The notes: generated by a model from the sequence alone, not told the origin. A stretch of 64,000 nt of DNA from CG1-02-35-72 sp045046885 (GCA_045046885.1 JASFYX010000004.1:66854-130853); one strand, 5' to 3'. Shown: positions 28,308-37,600, numbered from the stretch's first letter. Translations and numbers: made by a program.

Positions 28308-28793
28308 TTAAAAACGTTTTTTAGGCCGCTTATTTTGTTGATGTCTGTTGCGTAACCTGTCTAATAGGCGCCTGTTAAAATCGTCTTCGGCTTTGTAGAG
28401 CTTTAATATTTTTTTAGCTGATATTACTTTGAGTAGCTGTGTGTTTAATTTACTTTTGGCATCTAAAATATCTCTTTCAATTTTTAAAAAACCATCTAAA
28501 AGATTTTTAGCCTCTTTATCTTTAAGTGCATTAAAATCTTCTCTTGTTTTAATTTTACTGCGTAATTCGTGCATTTTTTCAAAGCGAAATGTGGCTACCT
28601 TTTTATCATAAGCATTGTAAATAGGCCAAAATTTTTCGGCTTCTTTAGAAGTTAAGTCAAGGGCATTTGTAATATAAGCGGTTTTAAGCGCGCGTATTTT
28701 TTCGCGGTTTTTAAATTGTGGTGGTCTGTTTTGAGCGCCTATATTTACAGAAAGAAATAATAAAAGAAAGCTTAAAAGTAAAATTTGTTTCAT
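28308..28793 (-). CDS. periplasmic Spy/CnrR-like helical protein in ECF operon
   Basis: A 161-residue protein with a signal peptide ending at NIGAQ. The mature part is all-helical and highly charged: REKIRALKTAYITNALDLTSKEAEKFWPIYNAYDKK, with the LTxxEAxKFWPIYN pattern common to Bacteroidota relatives of Spy and the CnrR/ZraP metal-sensing proteins. It starts 2 bases after the anti-sigma gene, so it is translated from the same message. It is likely a periplasmic sensor or chaperone that feeds the sigma pathway. The basic C-terminus (NKRPKKRF) is notable. Confidence 0.78.
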   Translation of the reverse strand: MKQILLLSFLLLFLSVNIGAQNRPPQFKNREKIRALKTAYITNALDLTSKEAEKFWPIYNAYDKKVATFRFEKMHELRSKIKTREDFNALKDKEAKNLLDGFLKIERDILDAKSKLNTQLLKVISAKKILKLYKAEDDFNRRLLDRLRNRHQQNKRPKKRF

Positions 28794-28795
28794 GA

Positions 28796-29311
28796 CTAGT
28801 TGTTTAATATAAGGTTGTCAATATTGGTATTGTCTAAATAATCTAGAAGTTGTGCGTCGTCAAGCGTACTTTCGTTAGAAGCCGTTAAACTACTAATATC
28901 ATCAGCGTCTAGCAATTCTCCTAAAACATAGCTGTCAGAAGCATCATAATTAATATCTTCTAACCAACTGCTAACGGTTGTTGTGTCTAAAGAATCGAAA
29001 GAAATTGTGTTTGAGTTGTTGTAAAAATTCAGCCCTATAAATAAAACTACCGAAGCTGCTGCTAGCAATGGGGCATAACGTCTTATAATTTTTTGTCTAA
29101 GCGAAATAACTTTAACAGGATGTTTAACTTCTTCTTCAATGCGTTTGAACACCTTGTCTTCTAATCTGTCAAAGTAATCAGTGGGGATATCATGACTGAC
29201 TTTACTCAGAACTTTAGATTCAAGACTGTCAAAATAACCATCAGGCACACAAAAACCCGTGCCTTTGGCTTTTATAAGATTTAAATCTATATATTTTTTA
29301 TTGTGTTTCAT
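28796..29311 (-). CDS. membrane anti-sigma factor-like protein
   Basis: A 171-residue protein with one transmembrane helix (YAPLLAAASVVLFIGLNFY, about 94-112) and an acidic periplasmic part rich in Asp and Ser. The cytoplasmic N-terminus has a tandem duplication: FCVPDGYFDSLESKVLSKV (20-38) and DIPTDYFDRLEDKVFKRI (41-58), each with the P-x-x-YFD-x-LE pattern seen once or twice in Bacteroidota anti-sigma-like proteins. Its position directly after an ECF sigma gene supports the call. No zinc-type HxxxCxxC anti-sigma motif is present. Confidence 0.8.
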   Translation of the reverse strand: MKHNKKYIDLNLIKAKGTGFCVPDGYFDSLESKVLSKVSHDIPTDYFDRLEDKVFKRIEEEVKHPVKVISLRQKIIRRYAPLLAAASVVLFIGLNFYNNSNTISFDSLDTTTVSSWLEDINYDASDSYVLGELLDADDISSLTASNESTLDDAQLLDYLDNTNIDNLILNN

Positions 29312-29343
29312 TCGTTTTTAAGACACTTATTCAGTTAAAAGGT

Positions 29344-29886
29344 TTAAGATTTGGTTAAATAATTTTCAATTTTTTTAACAGCATGATGATACGATGCTTT
29401 TAAAGCCCCGACAGACGTGCCTAAAACAACCGAAATGTCGTTGTATTTCATAGCTTCAAAGTACTTCATATTAAAGACTAATTGCTGCTTTTGAGGTAAC
29501 TTAGCCAAAGCCAATTGCAGTTTAGCTTGAATCTCATCGCCACTAAAATAAGAATCGGCATGCAAACTGTCTGCCAACTGATATTGAATATCTTCTACGC
29601 TTATTTGTTGGCGTTTGGCTATTTTGTTTATATGTGTAATCGATTCGTTTGTGGCTATCCTGTACAACCAAGAATACAACTTACTATCGCCTTTAAAATT
29701 ACTGATATTTCTATAAACTTTTACAAAGGTATTTTGTAAAACATCGTCGGTATCATCGTGGGTTTTTACAATGTTGCGGATATGCCAATACAGCCGTTCT
29801 TTATACAGCGTCATCAATTCTCTAAAGGCTTTGTCTTGCGTTTTAGGATTTTGTAAGGCCGTTATTAAGCGTTTTTCACTCTCCAC
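29344..29886 (-). CDS. ECF-type RNA polymerase sigma factor
   Basis: A 180-residue sigma-70 family protein of ECF size. Region 2 is seen in YWHIRNIVKTHDDTDDVLQNTFVKVYRNI and FKGDSKLYSWLYRIATNESI; region 4 in LPQKQQLVFNMKYFEAMKYNDISVVLGTSVGALKASYHHAVKKI. The start is GTG, placed right after an in-frame stop (29887-29889), so no longer form is possible. An 8-bp inverted repeat, TTTTAGTT at 29895-29902 with its partner at 29914-29921, lies just upstream and may be an operator. It heads an operon with an anti-sigma gene and a Spy-like gene. Confidence 0.95.
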   Translation of the reverse strand: MESEKRLITALQNPKTQDKAFRELMTLYKERLYWHIRNIVKTHDDTDDVLQNTFVKVYRNISNFKGDSKLYSWLYRIATNESITHINKIAKRQQISVEDIQYQLADSLHADSYFSGDEIQAKLQLALAKLPQKQQLVFNMKYFEAMKYNDISVVLGTSVGALKASYHHAVKKIENYLTKS

Positions 29887-29932
29887 TTAATCGATTTTAG
29901 TTTTGTTTTAGACAACTAAAATACAAAAAGGT

Positions 29933-32386
29933 TTAAAACGACACATTCATTTTTATGTTAAAAACACGTCCTGTTAATCTATTGGGAACAGCAAATGATA
30001 ATTTTGAAGAAGCGTCTCTTACCCAAGTATTTGAAATGGTGTTTTGTACGTCGAATAAATTAAAGATTTCAAATCCGACCGACATTTGCTTGGTACGGCT
30101 GTTTCTAAAGTATCGTGAAGGTCTTTTACCTTCTAATAATTCGTAAGAAATGCCAATATCTGCCCGTTTGTAATCGGGTAACCGTCCTTTAAAAAGATAA
30201 GGGTCGGCAAACGATGGCGAACCTCCGGGGACGCCTGTGTTGTAAACCAAATTCATATACATTTTTAAATTGGGATAGTTGGGCACATAATCCTGAAAAA
30301 GGATGGCAAATTTTAAGCGTTGGTCTGTAGGTCTTGCAATATAACCGCGATTGTCTAAATTTTCTTTTGTGTTGAGATAGCCAAAACTAATCCACGATTC
30401 AGTTCCGGGTACAAATTCGCCATTTAAACGCACATCTAAACCTGTTGCATAAGCTGTTGCATTGTTATTAGCGCGGTAGCGAATACGAACGTTTTCTACC
30501 GTAAACGGATTGACTTGCGTCATTTTTTTGTAGTAAAGTTCTGTTACTAACTTAAAAGGACGTCCAAACATCTTAAAACTATAATCGTTTCCTAAGACAA
30601 AATGAAATGATTTTTGTGCTTTAACTTCTGGCCTGACAGCGCCTAAAGAATCACGTAATTCACGGTAAAAAGGGGGCTGTTGGTAAATACCTGTAGCCAC
30701 TCTAAACAACATGTCTTTATCCCAATCTGGTTTAATGGCAAATTGGGCACGCGGACTCACAATTGTATGACTTTCTGAATTAATACCATTCCCTTTTACT
30801 TGCCATTGTTGTGCTCTTACACCAAAGTTATACCAAATCTTATTGTCGTTTATATAATCTACTTTACTGTATTGTGCATAGCCCATAATACGGTCAATCT
30901 GTATAGCGTTTGTAGCGCTTACACTTATAAAGGGCACAATGGGACCATTATATGCTTCGTAAGGTTGGTCGTTTTTTGGTACAAAATGAGGAGGTCTTAT
31001 TGAAAATCCTGCCGAGTCTATCACCTCCCATTCTATAAGGCGGTCTTTTATATCTTCGTGTTGGTATTTAATACCTGCTTCAATTTGTGTATTGTTTTTG
31101 AGATAGCTTCCTTTTAATTCGATATTAGAAATTAAAGCATCTAAATCGTTACGCGCATGATTGAGTTGAGAACCAATTGCTACGGTATTTTCTACATTTC
31201 CAAAATTATCTGAACCAAAATCGGCATTGACATCGCCCAAGCTATAAAAAGCAAAAGTATCAAAGTGTTCTTCTTCTTGTGTGTTATAAGCCGATGTTAT
31301 AAGGTTAAAAGTCAGATTGTCATTATATTTATAAGTTGCTTTTAAAGCCCCGAAAACGGTGAGGTATTGGTCTTTTTCTTTACCTTCATAATTAACTACC
31401 AATGCTACAGGATTGGCAATAGTGCCGAAGTTTGAAATACGTGCTACAGGTTCGTCTATGTAATTATTCAGACTTAAATTTCCCAGAAAATCTACTACCA
31501 ATTTATCGTTGGCAATGAAGCTAAAATACGATTGTACATCAGTAAAATTGGGTTTAAAATTGCCGTTACTATCGCCGCCATTTACCAGTAGGCTATTGTT
31601 GCGATAACGCACGCCTACCAAAGCACTTAATCTATTGTTGTACAATAAGTTTTCGTATGTTAGGTTGGCGCCTAAAAAACTGGCATTGACATTTAAAGCA
31701 AATTGCTGAGGTCTTTTATAAGTAATGTCTAAAACAGACGACATTTTGTCGCCGTACTTGGCTTGAAAACCACCCGCTGAAAAATTGACATTACGCGTTA
31801 AAAAAGGATTGACAAAACTCAAGCCTTCTTGTTTACCAGAGCGAATTAAAAATGGGCGATAGACTTCAACACCATTTACATAAACTAAATTTTCATCAAA
31901 ATTACCGCCTCGCACATTGTATTGTGTGCTTAGTTCATTGTTAGAATTAACGCCAGGAAGTGTCTTTAAAACATTTTCAACGCCGGCATTAGCACCCGGT
32001 ATTCTACGAATGTTTTTCGCTTTTATTTTTGTGATTCCTTGAGCGGCTTTCTTTTTATTTTTTAAGATTACAGCGTCAATCTGTTCGGTTTTAAGTTGCA
32101 TTTTAGGCGAAAATATAACCGTACGATTACGAAGTACACTTACACGTTTTGTAATAGTTACATAAGCAACATGAGTATAAGTTAGTGTAATACGCGTGTA
32201 CTCTGGGACTCTTAAACTGTAAAAACCAGTTTTATCTGTAGTGGTACCTTTTTTACCAAAAGTAATGGCAACTCCTTCAATGGGTTTGTTGTTTTTATCT
32301 GTAACACGTCCTTTAACAGAAGCATTTTGTGCAAAACCAATAACAGTGGTTAAAATAAAAAGGAGTGTTAAAAAAAGCTTTTTCAA
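29933..32386 (-). CDS. TonB-dependent outer-membrane receptor
   Basis: An 817-residue receptor with a signal peptide ending at IGFAQ. An N-terminal carboxypeptidase-D-like regulatory domain (ASVKGRVTDKNNKPIEGV) is followed by a plug domain (VENVLKTLPGVNSNNELSTQYNVRGGNFDENLVYVNGV) and a 22-strand-type barrel ending in VFNIKMNVSF with a terminal Phe. It is a TonB-driven importer of unknown substrate. It lies 9 bases downstream of the M23 peptidase gene and is read with it. No SusD partner follows, so polysaccharide uptake is not indicated. Confidence 0.93.
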   Translation of the reverse strand: MKKLFLTLLFILTTVIGFAQNASVKGRVTDKNNKPIEGVAITFGKKGTTTDKTGFYSLRVPEYTRITLTYTHVAYVTITKRVSVLRNRTVIFSPKMQLKTEQIDAVILKNKKKAAQGITKIKAKNIRRIPGANAGVENVLKTLPGVNSNNELSTQYNVRGGNFDENLVYVNGVEVYRPFLIRSGKQEGLSFVNPFLTRNVNFSAGGFQAKYGDKMSSVLDITYKRPQQFALNVNASFLGANLTYENLLYNNRLSALVGVRYRNNSLLVNGGDSNGNFKPNFTDVQSYFSFIANDKLVVDFLGNLSLNNYIDEPVARISNFGTIANPVALVVNYEGKEKDQYLTVFGALKATYKYNDNLTFNLITSAYNTQEEEHFDTFAFYSLGDVNADFGSDNFGNVENTVAIGSQLNHARNDLDALISNIELKGSYLKNNTQIEAGIKYQHEDIKDRLIEWEVIDSAGFSIRPPHFVPKNDQPYEAYNGPIVPFISVSATNAIQIDRIMGYAQYSKVDYINDNKIWYNFGVRAQQWQVKGNGINSESHTIVSPRAQFAIKPDWDKDMLFRVATGIYQQPPFYRELRDSLGAVRPEVKAQKSFHFVLGNDYSFKMFGRPFKLVTELYYKKMTQVNPFTVENVRIRYRANNNATAYATGLDVRLNGEFVPGTESWISFGYLNTKENLDNRGYIARPTDQRLKFAILFQDYVPNYPNLKMYMNLVYNTGVPGGSPSFADPYLFKGRLPDYKRADIGISYELLEGKRPSRYFRNSRTKQMSVGFEIFNLFDVQNTISNTWVRDASSKLSFAVPNRLTGRVFNIKMNVSF

Positions 32387-32395
32387 ATTATAGTA

Positions 32396-34096
32396 TTATT
32401 TCTTTCTAAAAAACGATGCAATATACACTTTAGTATTATTAACGTTATCTGTTACGCTTATTTTTAGTTCGTGTTTTGCTTTTGTAAATTTTTTATCGCT
32501 AAAATGATAAGTGAGTAAGTCTTTTTTAGCATCGAACTCTATTAAAATCCAACGGCCATCTATGGTAGCAGAATAGCTTTTAATACCAGAGTCAGAATCT
32601 TTTATTTTTATTTTTAGATAATGATATTTTGTAAGCCATTGTTTGTCTTTAAAATTTACCAGTTCAACGCTAGGTAAAATAGTATCAGTCTTTAATATAT
32701 AAAGACCTAGAGTGTTAGTCGAAGTGTATAATTTATGTTCTTTATATTTAGTAGCTACATAATTGACGTATTTGTTTCTAACCAATTTGGCAATGTATAG
32801 TTTAGAAATATCTTTGTGTTTTAAAGAGTCTGGATAAAAAGCAAGGGTATATTTTTTATCGAGTGGTCTTGTGTTTTTGCCAACAATAGCCGTGTCGTTT
32901 TTGACGTTAAAGTCTAAATAAAAGTTTTTGTAAAACGTATTTTTAGGAAAAGCAATAGTTACATTTTCTAAATCGAATTTATTAAAAACTTTATTGTCTA
33001 TAAAATAATTGGTTTTTTTGATATTCTTTTTTACTAGGATACTGTCCTTTTCTCCTTTTATAGGGATGAGAATTTGTGTTTTATTCTTTTTAAAATCACT
33101 AGCGTAAATGGCGATGTTATAGCTTAAACTATCGGCTATTTTGAGATTTCCATTTCCTAATGACTTATCGTAAATATTTAATTTATTTTTTGCTTCAATA
33201 AAGCACTTTTGAATAGCTTGATATTCTTGAAAGTACATTTTATAATCCATAAATAGATTGATATACTTTGAATTGGCAAAAGAAAATTTTTCTAAAGTAT
33301 GATGATATTTTAAGGCGCCATTACTCGTCATTTTAAGATCGTAAATACCGTTTCTGTTAAAAGCTGCATCTTGTCTGTCAAATGATTTAACGCCTAAGCC
33401 AATTTGTCCATAAGCTGTAAACTTATCAGCAATATAATTACCATTTGGCAAACGCCTGAACTGTATTTCAACAGGAAGATTAGATTGGTTAACTTGTGAC
33501 GTGTCATTTAGCGGATAAGCTATTAATTTAGAAATAACAGGCTTTTTATGATCGGCAATATCATAACCAAATAGCATAGGATTTATAGGTTCTTCTGTTT
33601 TGGTATTTCTAATTTCAAAATGAAGGTGAGGGCCTGTCGAACCTCCGGTATTGCCCGAATAAGCAATGAGTTGTCCTTTTTTAATTTTAAGTGCTTCTTT
33701 TTTTGGGAATATTTGGATTTCGAAAGTCTTTTTCTTGTATTGTTTTTCTTTTACGAAAGCTTCAATAGTAGGCTCAAACTTTTTTAAATGGGCATAAACA
33801 CTTGTATAACCATTAGGATGTGTAATATAAATAGCTTTTCCGTAACCCCACAAAGAAATTTTAACACGTGATACATACCCATCTGCAATAGCTTTAACAG
33901 GAATGCCTTCTTGGTTTTTGGTTTTAATGTCTAAAGCCGAATGAAAATGATTACTGCGTAATTCACCAAAAGTCCCCGCCAAAATGAAAGGTATATCCAT
34001 AGGTTTACCAAAATAATTTTGAGGGTATTTTTTTTGTGAAAACAGATTAAATGTCAGAGTCAACAGAAGTAAAGCAAGATAATTTTTATTCATCAA
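32396..34096 (-). CDS. M23-family (LytM) murein endopeptidase-like protein
   Basis: A 566-residue exported protein with a signal peptide ending at FNLFSQ. The LytM/M23 domain lies in the first 190 residues: RSNHFHSALDIKT gives the first zinc His and Asp, and GPHLHFEIRN gives HLH, so the zinc site looks complete. Extra beta-rich domains with no recognised family make up residues 200-566. M23 enzymes cut peptide cross-bridges of peptidoglycan. The pairing with a TonB receptor is unusual for a pure autolysin and may point to a surface-remodelling role. Confidence 0.9.
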   Translation of the reverse strand: MMNKNYLALLLLTLTFNLFSQKKYPQNYFGKPMDIPFILAGTFGELRSNHFHSALDIKTKNQEGIPVKAIADGYVSRVKISLWGYGKAIYITHPNGYTSVYAHLKKFEPTIEAFVKEKQYKKKTFEIQIFPKKEALKIKKGQLIAYSGNTGGSTGPHLHFEIRNTKTEEPINPMLFGYDIADHKKPVISKLIAYPLNDTSQVNQSNLPVEIQFRRLPNGNYIADKFTAYGQIGLGVKSFDRQDAAFNRNGIYDLKMTSNGALKYHHTLEKFSFANSKYINLFMDYKMYFQEYQAIQKCFIEAKNKLNIYDKSLGNGNLKIADSLSYNIAIYASDFKKNKTQILIPIKGEKDSILVKKNIKKTNYFIDNKVFNKFDLENVTIAFPKNTFYKNFYLDFNVKNDTAIVGKNTRPLDKKYTLAFYPDSLKHKDISKLYIAKLVRNKYVNYVATKYKEHKLYTSTNTLGLYILKTDTILPSVELVNFKDKQWLTKYHYLKIKIKDSDSGIKSYSATIDGRWILIEFDAKKDLLTYHFSDKKFTKAKHELKISVTDNVNNTKVYIASFFRKK

Positions 34097-34206
34097 TAAG
34101 ATTTTATAAAACCATTTTTTAAGAATAGTAAAAATAAAAATAAATGCAAGGTTTGAAAGTAAATAATGTAAAAATTAACAATTTAAAAAAATAGACAGCA
34201 AAAGAG

Positions 34207-34237
34207 TTGTTAAATTGCAAAACACTTGCTAGATTTG
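34207..34237 (+). promoter_or_regulatory. promoter of the coiled-coil protein/zapA operon
   Basis: TTG at 34207-34209 and TAGATTTG at 34230-34237 are separated by 20 bases, a full match to the Bacteroidota housekeeping promoter, 28 bases before the ATG at 34265. Confidence 0.7.
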
Positions 34238-34264
34238 TAAGTGTAGTTTACAGTCTTTAAATTG

Positions 34265-34555
34265 ATGGAAGGATTTTTGAAAACGATTGATTTATTGGAG
34301 AGTAAGTTGTTAATTTTATTAGAAAAAAAACAAGAGCAACAAGAGCATACTCTAAAAATTAGCCAAGAAAATGAGCGTTTGCGCGAAGAGTTATCTAAGC
34401 TAAAGCAATTAAATTCTGATTTAGAAGCTAATTTTAAGGCTTCAAAAATTGCTAACACAATAGTAGGCAGTGGAGACAATAAACTAGAGACCAAACAAAA
34501 AATTAACTCGCTTATACGCGATATCGATAAATGTATAGCGCTAATAAACGAGTAA
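34265..34555 (+). CDS. small coiled-coil protein upstream of zapA
   Basis: A 96-residue protein, mostly one coiled coil (residues about 5-60: LLEKKQEQQEHTLKISQENE onward with heptad hydrophobics). I start it at ATG 34265; the open frame also has a TTG one codon earlier. It resembles ZapB in size and coiled-coil content, and lies 3 bases before zapA, so a role in Z-ring organisation is a reasonable inference. I do not recognise it as a named family. The operon continues into 6S RNA and rny. Confidence 0.7.
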   Translation: MEGFLKTIDLLESKLLILLEKKQEQQEHTLKISQENERLREELSKLKQLNSDLEANFKASKIANTIVGSGDNKLETKQKINSLIRDIDKCIALINE

Positions 34556-34558
34556 TAA

Positions 34559-34849
34559 ATGAAAGAAACACTCAAAATAAAAGTTAGTATTGCAGATAGA
34601 GTTTACCCATTAACAGTAAAGACAGAAGAAGAAGAAGGGATTAGAAAAGCGGTAAAAAAGATTAATGAACTGATTAAAAAATTTGAGCGTAACTATGCAG
34701 TAAGAGATAAGCAAGATGTTTTAGCGATGAGTGCTTTACAATTTGCATCAAAACTTGAGGTTAAAAACCTTTATAATGAAAATGAAAAAAAGGAAGCCGA
34801 AATCAAACTAGAAAAATTAAATAGTTTGTTAGAGGCGCACTTAGAATAA
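34559..34849 (+). CDS. zapA: cell division protein ZapA
   Basis: A 96-residue ZapA. The N-terminal globular part LKIKVSIADRVYPLTVKTEEEEG is followed by a helix, IRKAVKKINELIKKFERNY, and the typical DVLAMSALQFASKLEVKNL. ZapA cross-links FtsZ filaments in the Z ring. It sits 3 bases after the coiled-coil gene and upstream of 6S RNA and rny, the same local order of zapA and ssrS known from many bacteria. Confidence 0.93.
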   Translation: MKETLKIKVSIADRVYPLTVKTEEEEGIRKAVKKINELIKKFERNYAVRDKQDVLAMSALQFASKLEVKNLYNENEKKEAEIKLEKLNSLLEAHLE

Positions 34850-34875
34850 ACGTTCTTTAAAATAAATTTACAATA

Positions 34876-35036
34876 CTGCCTACATTAGTAAATTGTTTGA
34901 TAAACTCAACACTATTCATTTAAAAAGAATGAGTCTAAGTTGTAAAAGCGCGCTGGCTAGATCAGATACTTGAGCAACTTGTTAGTTCTAAACCTGTTTA
35001 ACAGGAGTTTATAAACCAAACTAATGTAGGCTTTTT
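34876..35036 (+). ncRNA. ssrS: 6S RNA (ssrS)
   Basis: The 200-base gap between zapA and rny has a long-range closing stem: GCCTACATTAGT (34878-34889) pairs perfectly with ACTAATGTAGGC (35020-35031), followed by TTTTT as an intrinsic terminator. Between them are further partly paired segments with an open centre, the form of 6S RNA, which mimics an open promoter and binds RNA polymerase. Location next to zapA is the classic site of ssrS. The call rests on structure and context; no covariance search was run. Confidence 0.8.
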
Positions 35037-35049
35037 ATATATATCAACT

Positions 35050-36618
35050 ATGAACCAAATGATACTACCCATTATAATTGGGATCGCAATAGGTTTAGCA
35101 ATAGGTTATGTTATTGCTAAAATAATGGAAAAAAGAGCCGCTACAAAATTTGTAAAACAAGCCAAAAAACAAGCTTCAACAGTTTTAAGAGAAGCTAAAT
35201 TAGATGCAGACGCTCTTAAAAAAGATAAAATTCTTCAGGCAAAAGAAAGATTTTTAGAGCTTAAATCAGAACACGAACAAGTAATATTGTCGCGTGATAG
35301 AAAAATGGTTGAAGCCGAAAAACGCATTAGAGATAAAGAATCTCAAGTGTCTCAGCAATTAGATAAACAGAAAAAATTAAATGACAGTTTGTCTGAAAAA
35401 ATTGAAAATTATAATCACAAAATAGAATATTTAGATCGTAAGAATGCCGATTTAGAAAAGTTGCATAGGAAACAAGTCGAACAACTTGAAGTTATTTCTG
35501 GTCTCTCTGCAGACGACGCCAAAGCACAACTTAATGAGTCTTTAAAAGAAGAAGCCAAAGCAGATGCTATGGTATATATTCAAGAAACTTTAGAAGAAGC
35601 CAAGTTTACTGCACAACAAGAAGCTAAAAAAATCATTCTCAATACAATTCAGCGCGTAGGCGTAGAGCAATCTATAGAAAATTGCGTGAGTGTCTTTAAT
35701 TTAGAATCAGATGACGTTAAAGGACGTATTATTGGCCGTGAAGGGCGTAATATCCGCGCTATTGAAGCCGCTACAGGTGTCGAAATTATTGTTGACGATA
35801 CGCCAGAAGCTATTATTTTATCTTGTTTCGATCCAATTCGACGTGAAATTACACGCCTGTCTTTACACAAGTTGGTGACAGATGGTCGTATCCATCCAGC
35901 GCGAATTGAAGAGGTTGTTAAAAAGACTGAAAAAGAAATTACCAACGAAATTGTAGAAGTAGGAAAACGTACCGTTATTGATTTGGGTATTCACGGTTTA
36001 CATCCAGAATTGGTTAAAGTTGTAGGACGTATGAAATACCGCTCGTCTTACGGACAAAATTTATTACAACACTCTCGTGAAGTAGCGAATCTTTGTGCTT
36101 TAATGGCGGCCGAATTAGGTTTAAATCCTAAGGTAGCCAAACGCGCCGGATTGTTACACGATATTGGTAAAGTGCCTGATACCGAAAGCGAATTACCACA
36201 CGCTATTTTAGGGATGCAATGGGCCGAAAAATACGGCGAAAAACCCGATGTATGTAATGCCATTGGTGCTCACCATGATGAATTAGAAATGAAATCGCTT
36301 TACGCGCCAATTGTACAAGTTTGTGATGCTATTTCTGGCGCCAGACCGGGTGCTAGACGTCAAGTACTCGATTCTTATATTCAGCGTTTAAAAGACCTTG
36401 AAGAAGTGGCTTTTAGTTTTGGCGGTGTACAGAAAGCTTATGCTATTCAGGCGGGCCGTGAATTACGTGTTATTGTAGAAAGCGAAAAAGTAGATGACAA
36501 TAAAGCTGCCGAATTATCATTCAATATTTCTCAAAAAATACAGAATGATATGACCTATCCAGGACAAGTGCGCGTAACGGTTATTCGCGAAACAAGGGTG
36601 GTTAATATTGCAAAATAA
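35050..36618 (+). CDS. rny: ribonuclease Y
   Basis: A 522-residue RNase Y. An N-terminal transmembrane helix (ILPIIIGIAIGLAIGYVIAK), a long coiled coil (about 30-200), a KH domain (GRIIGREGRNIRAIEAATGV) and an HD domain (LLHDIGK, with a later AHHDE) occur in canonical order. This membrane-anchored endonuclease starts mRNA decay. It is preceded by 6S RNA and followed by a hairpin terminator that overlaps the end of the convergent xerD gene. Confidence 0.97.
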   Translation: MNQMILPIIIGIAIGLAIGYVIAKIMEKRAATKFVKQAKKQASTVLREAKLDADALKKDKILQAKERFLELKSEHEQVILSRDRKMVEAEKRIRDKESQVSQQLDKQKKLNDSLSEKIENYNHKIEYLDRKNADLEKLHRKQVEQLEVISGLSADDAKAQLNESLKEEAKADAMVYIQETLEEAKFTAQQEAKKIILNTIQRVGVEQSIENCVSVFNLESDDVKGRIIGREGRNIRAIEAATGVEIIVDDTPEAIILSCFDPIRREITRLSLHKLVTDGRIHPARIEEVVKKTEKEITNEIVEVGKRTVIDLGIHGLHPELVKVVGRMKYRSSYGQNLLQHSREVANLCALMAAELGLNPKVAKRAGLLHDIGKVPDTESELPHAILGMQWAEKYGEKPDVCNAIGAHHDELEMKSLYAPIVQVCDAISGARPGARRQVLDSYIQRLKDLEEVAFSFGGVQKAYAIQAGRELRVIVESEKVDDNKAAELSFNISQKIQNDMTYPGQVRVTVIRETRVVNIAK

Positions 36619-36640
36619 GAATTTATTAAATATACATGTA

Positions 36641-36679
36641 GACCTAACAGATTTTAAAAACCTGTTAGGTCTTATTTTT
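36641..36679 (+). terminator. rny terminator overlapping the 3' end of xerD
   Basis: GACCTAACAG (36641-36650) pairs with CTGTTAGGTC (36662-36671), followed by TTATTTTT. The right arm contains the xerD stop codon (36665-36667), so the two convergent genes share this structure. Confidence 0.85.
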
Positions 36680-37570
36680 CCTAGGATGAAACTGTTGCAC
36701 TACCTTCTTTAAATGACTCTTATCTACATGCATATAAATCTCTGTTGTAGTAATACTTTCGTGCCCCAACATTTGCTGAATTGCTCTTAAATCCGCACCA
36801 TTTTCTAGCAAATGTGTGGCAAAAGAATGTCTAAAAGTATGCGGACTGATACGTTTTTTAATACCCGCTTTCGTGGTTAAATCTTTAAGAATCATAAAGA
36901 TCATATTACGCGTTAATTGCCGTCCCCGGCGGTTGAGAAAAACAGTATCTTCAAAGCCTTTCTGTACATCAATATGACGTCTTATATCTTTAATATAAGT
37001 GTTAATATACTTTTGATTAAGTGTGTTTATAGGAACAAAACGTTGTTTGTTGCCTTTTCCTAAAACGCGGATAAAACCTTCGTCAAAAAATAAATCGGAT
37101 ATTTTAAGAGTAATGAGTTCGGTCACGCGCAAGCCACAACTGTACAGTGTTTCAAGCATAGCCTTATTGCGTTCGCCTTGCTTTGTGCTTAAATCAATCT
37201 GACTGATGATTAAATCGATTTCTTTTAGTGCTAAAGTGTCGGGCAGTTTACGCCCTATTTTGGGCGATTCTAAAAGTTGTGTGGGATTTCTATCGCGGTA
37301 ATCTTCAAAGACCAAATAATCAAAAAAATTGCGTAAACCCGAAATAAGCCGTGCTTGCGAACGGGCATTTATCAGTTTAGCACAGTGATATATAAATTCT
37401 TGAATATGTGTTTCGTTAATTTTTAGGGGTGATATAGACATGTCATTATCTTCTAAAAAACCGATTAATTTTTTAACATCTCTGCTATAACTAGCGATAG
37501 TATTTTGCGATAAGCCCCGCTCTATTTTGAGGTATAATCTGTAATCGTGTAAAGCATTTTGCCATTTCAT
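36665..37570 (-). CDS. xerD: XerD-type tyrosine recombinase
   Basis: A 301-residue Xer recombinase, full length. An N-terminal SAM-like domain (LKIERGLSQNTIASYSRDVKKL) is followed by the catalytic domain with Arg in YSCGLRVTEL, HTFRHSFATHLLENGADL (His and second Arg), LGHESI and nucleophile Tyr in TTEIYMHV. It resolves chromosome dimers at dif together with a partner. It is isolated between rny and aroQ, with nothing suggesting a mobile element. XerC and XerD cannot be told apart with certainty here. Confidence 0.92.
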   Translation of the reverse strand: MKWQNALHDYRLYLKIERGLSQNTIASYSRDVKKLIGFLEDNDMSISPLKINETHIQEFIYHCAKLINARSQARLISGLRNFFDYLVFEDYRDRNPTQLLESPKIGRKLPDTLALKEIDLIISQIDLSTKQGERNKAMLETLYSCGLRVTELITLKISDLFFDEGFIRVLGKGNKQRFVPINTLNQKYINTYIKDIRRHIDVQKGFEDTVFLNRRGRQLTRNMIFMILKDLTTKAGIKKRISPHTFRHSFATHLLENGADLRAIQQMLGHESITTTEIYMHVDKSHLKKVVQQFHPRKNKT

Positions 37571-37600
37571 TTGGTAAAAATAAAGTAATATCTTTACAAA

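Noticed and set aside
36665..37570. xerD as integrase of a mobile element
   Set aside because: Motifs and length are those of housekeeping XerC/XerD, it sits among core genes, and no attachment repeats flank it.
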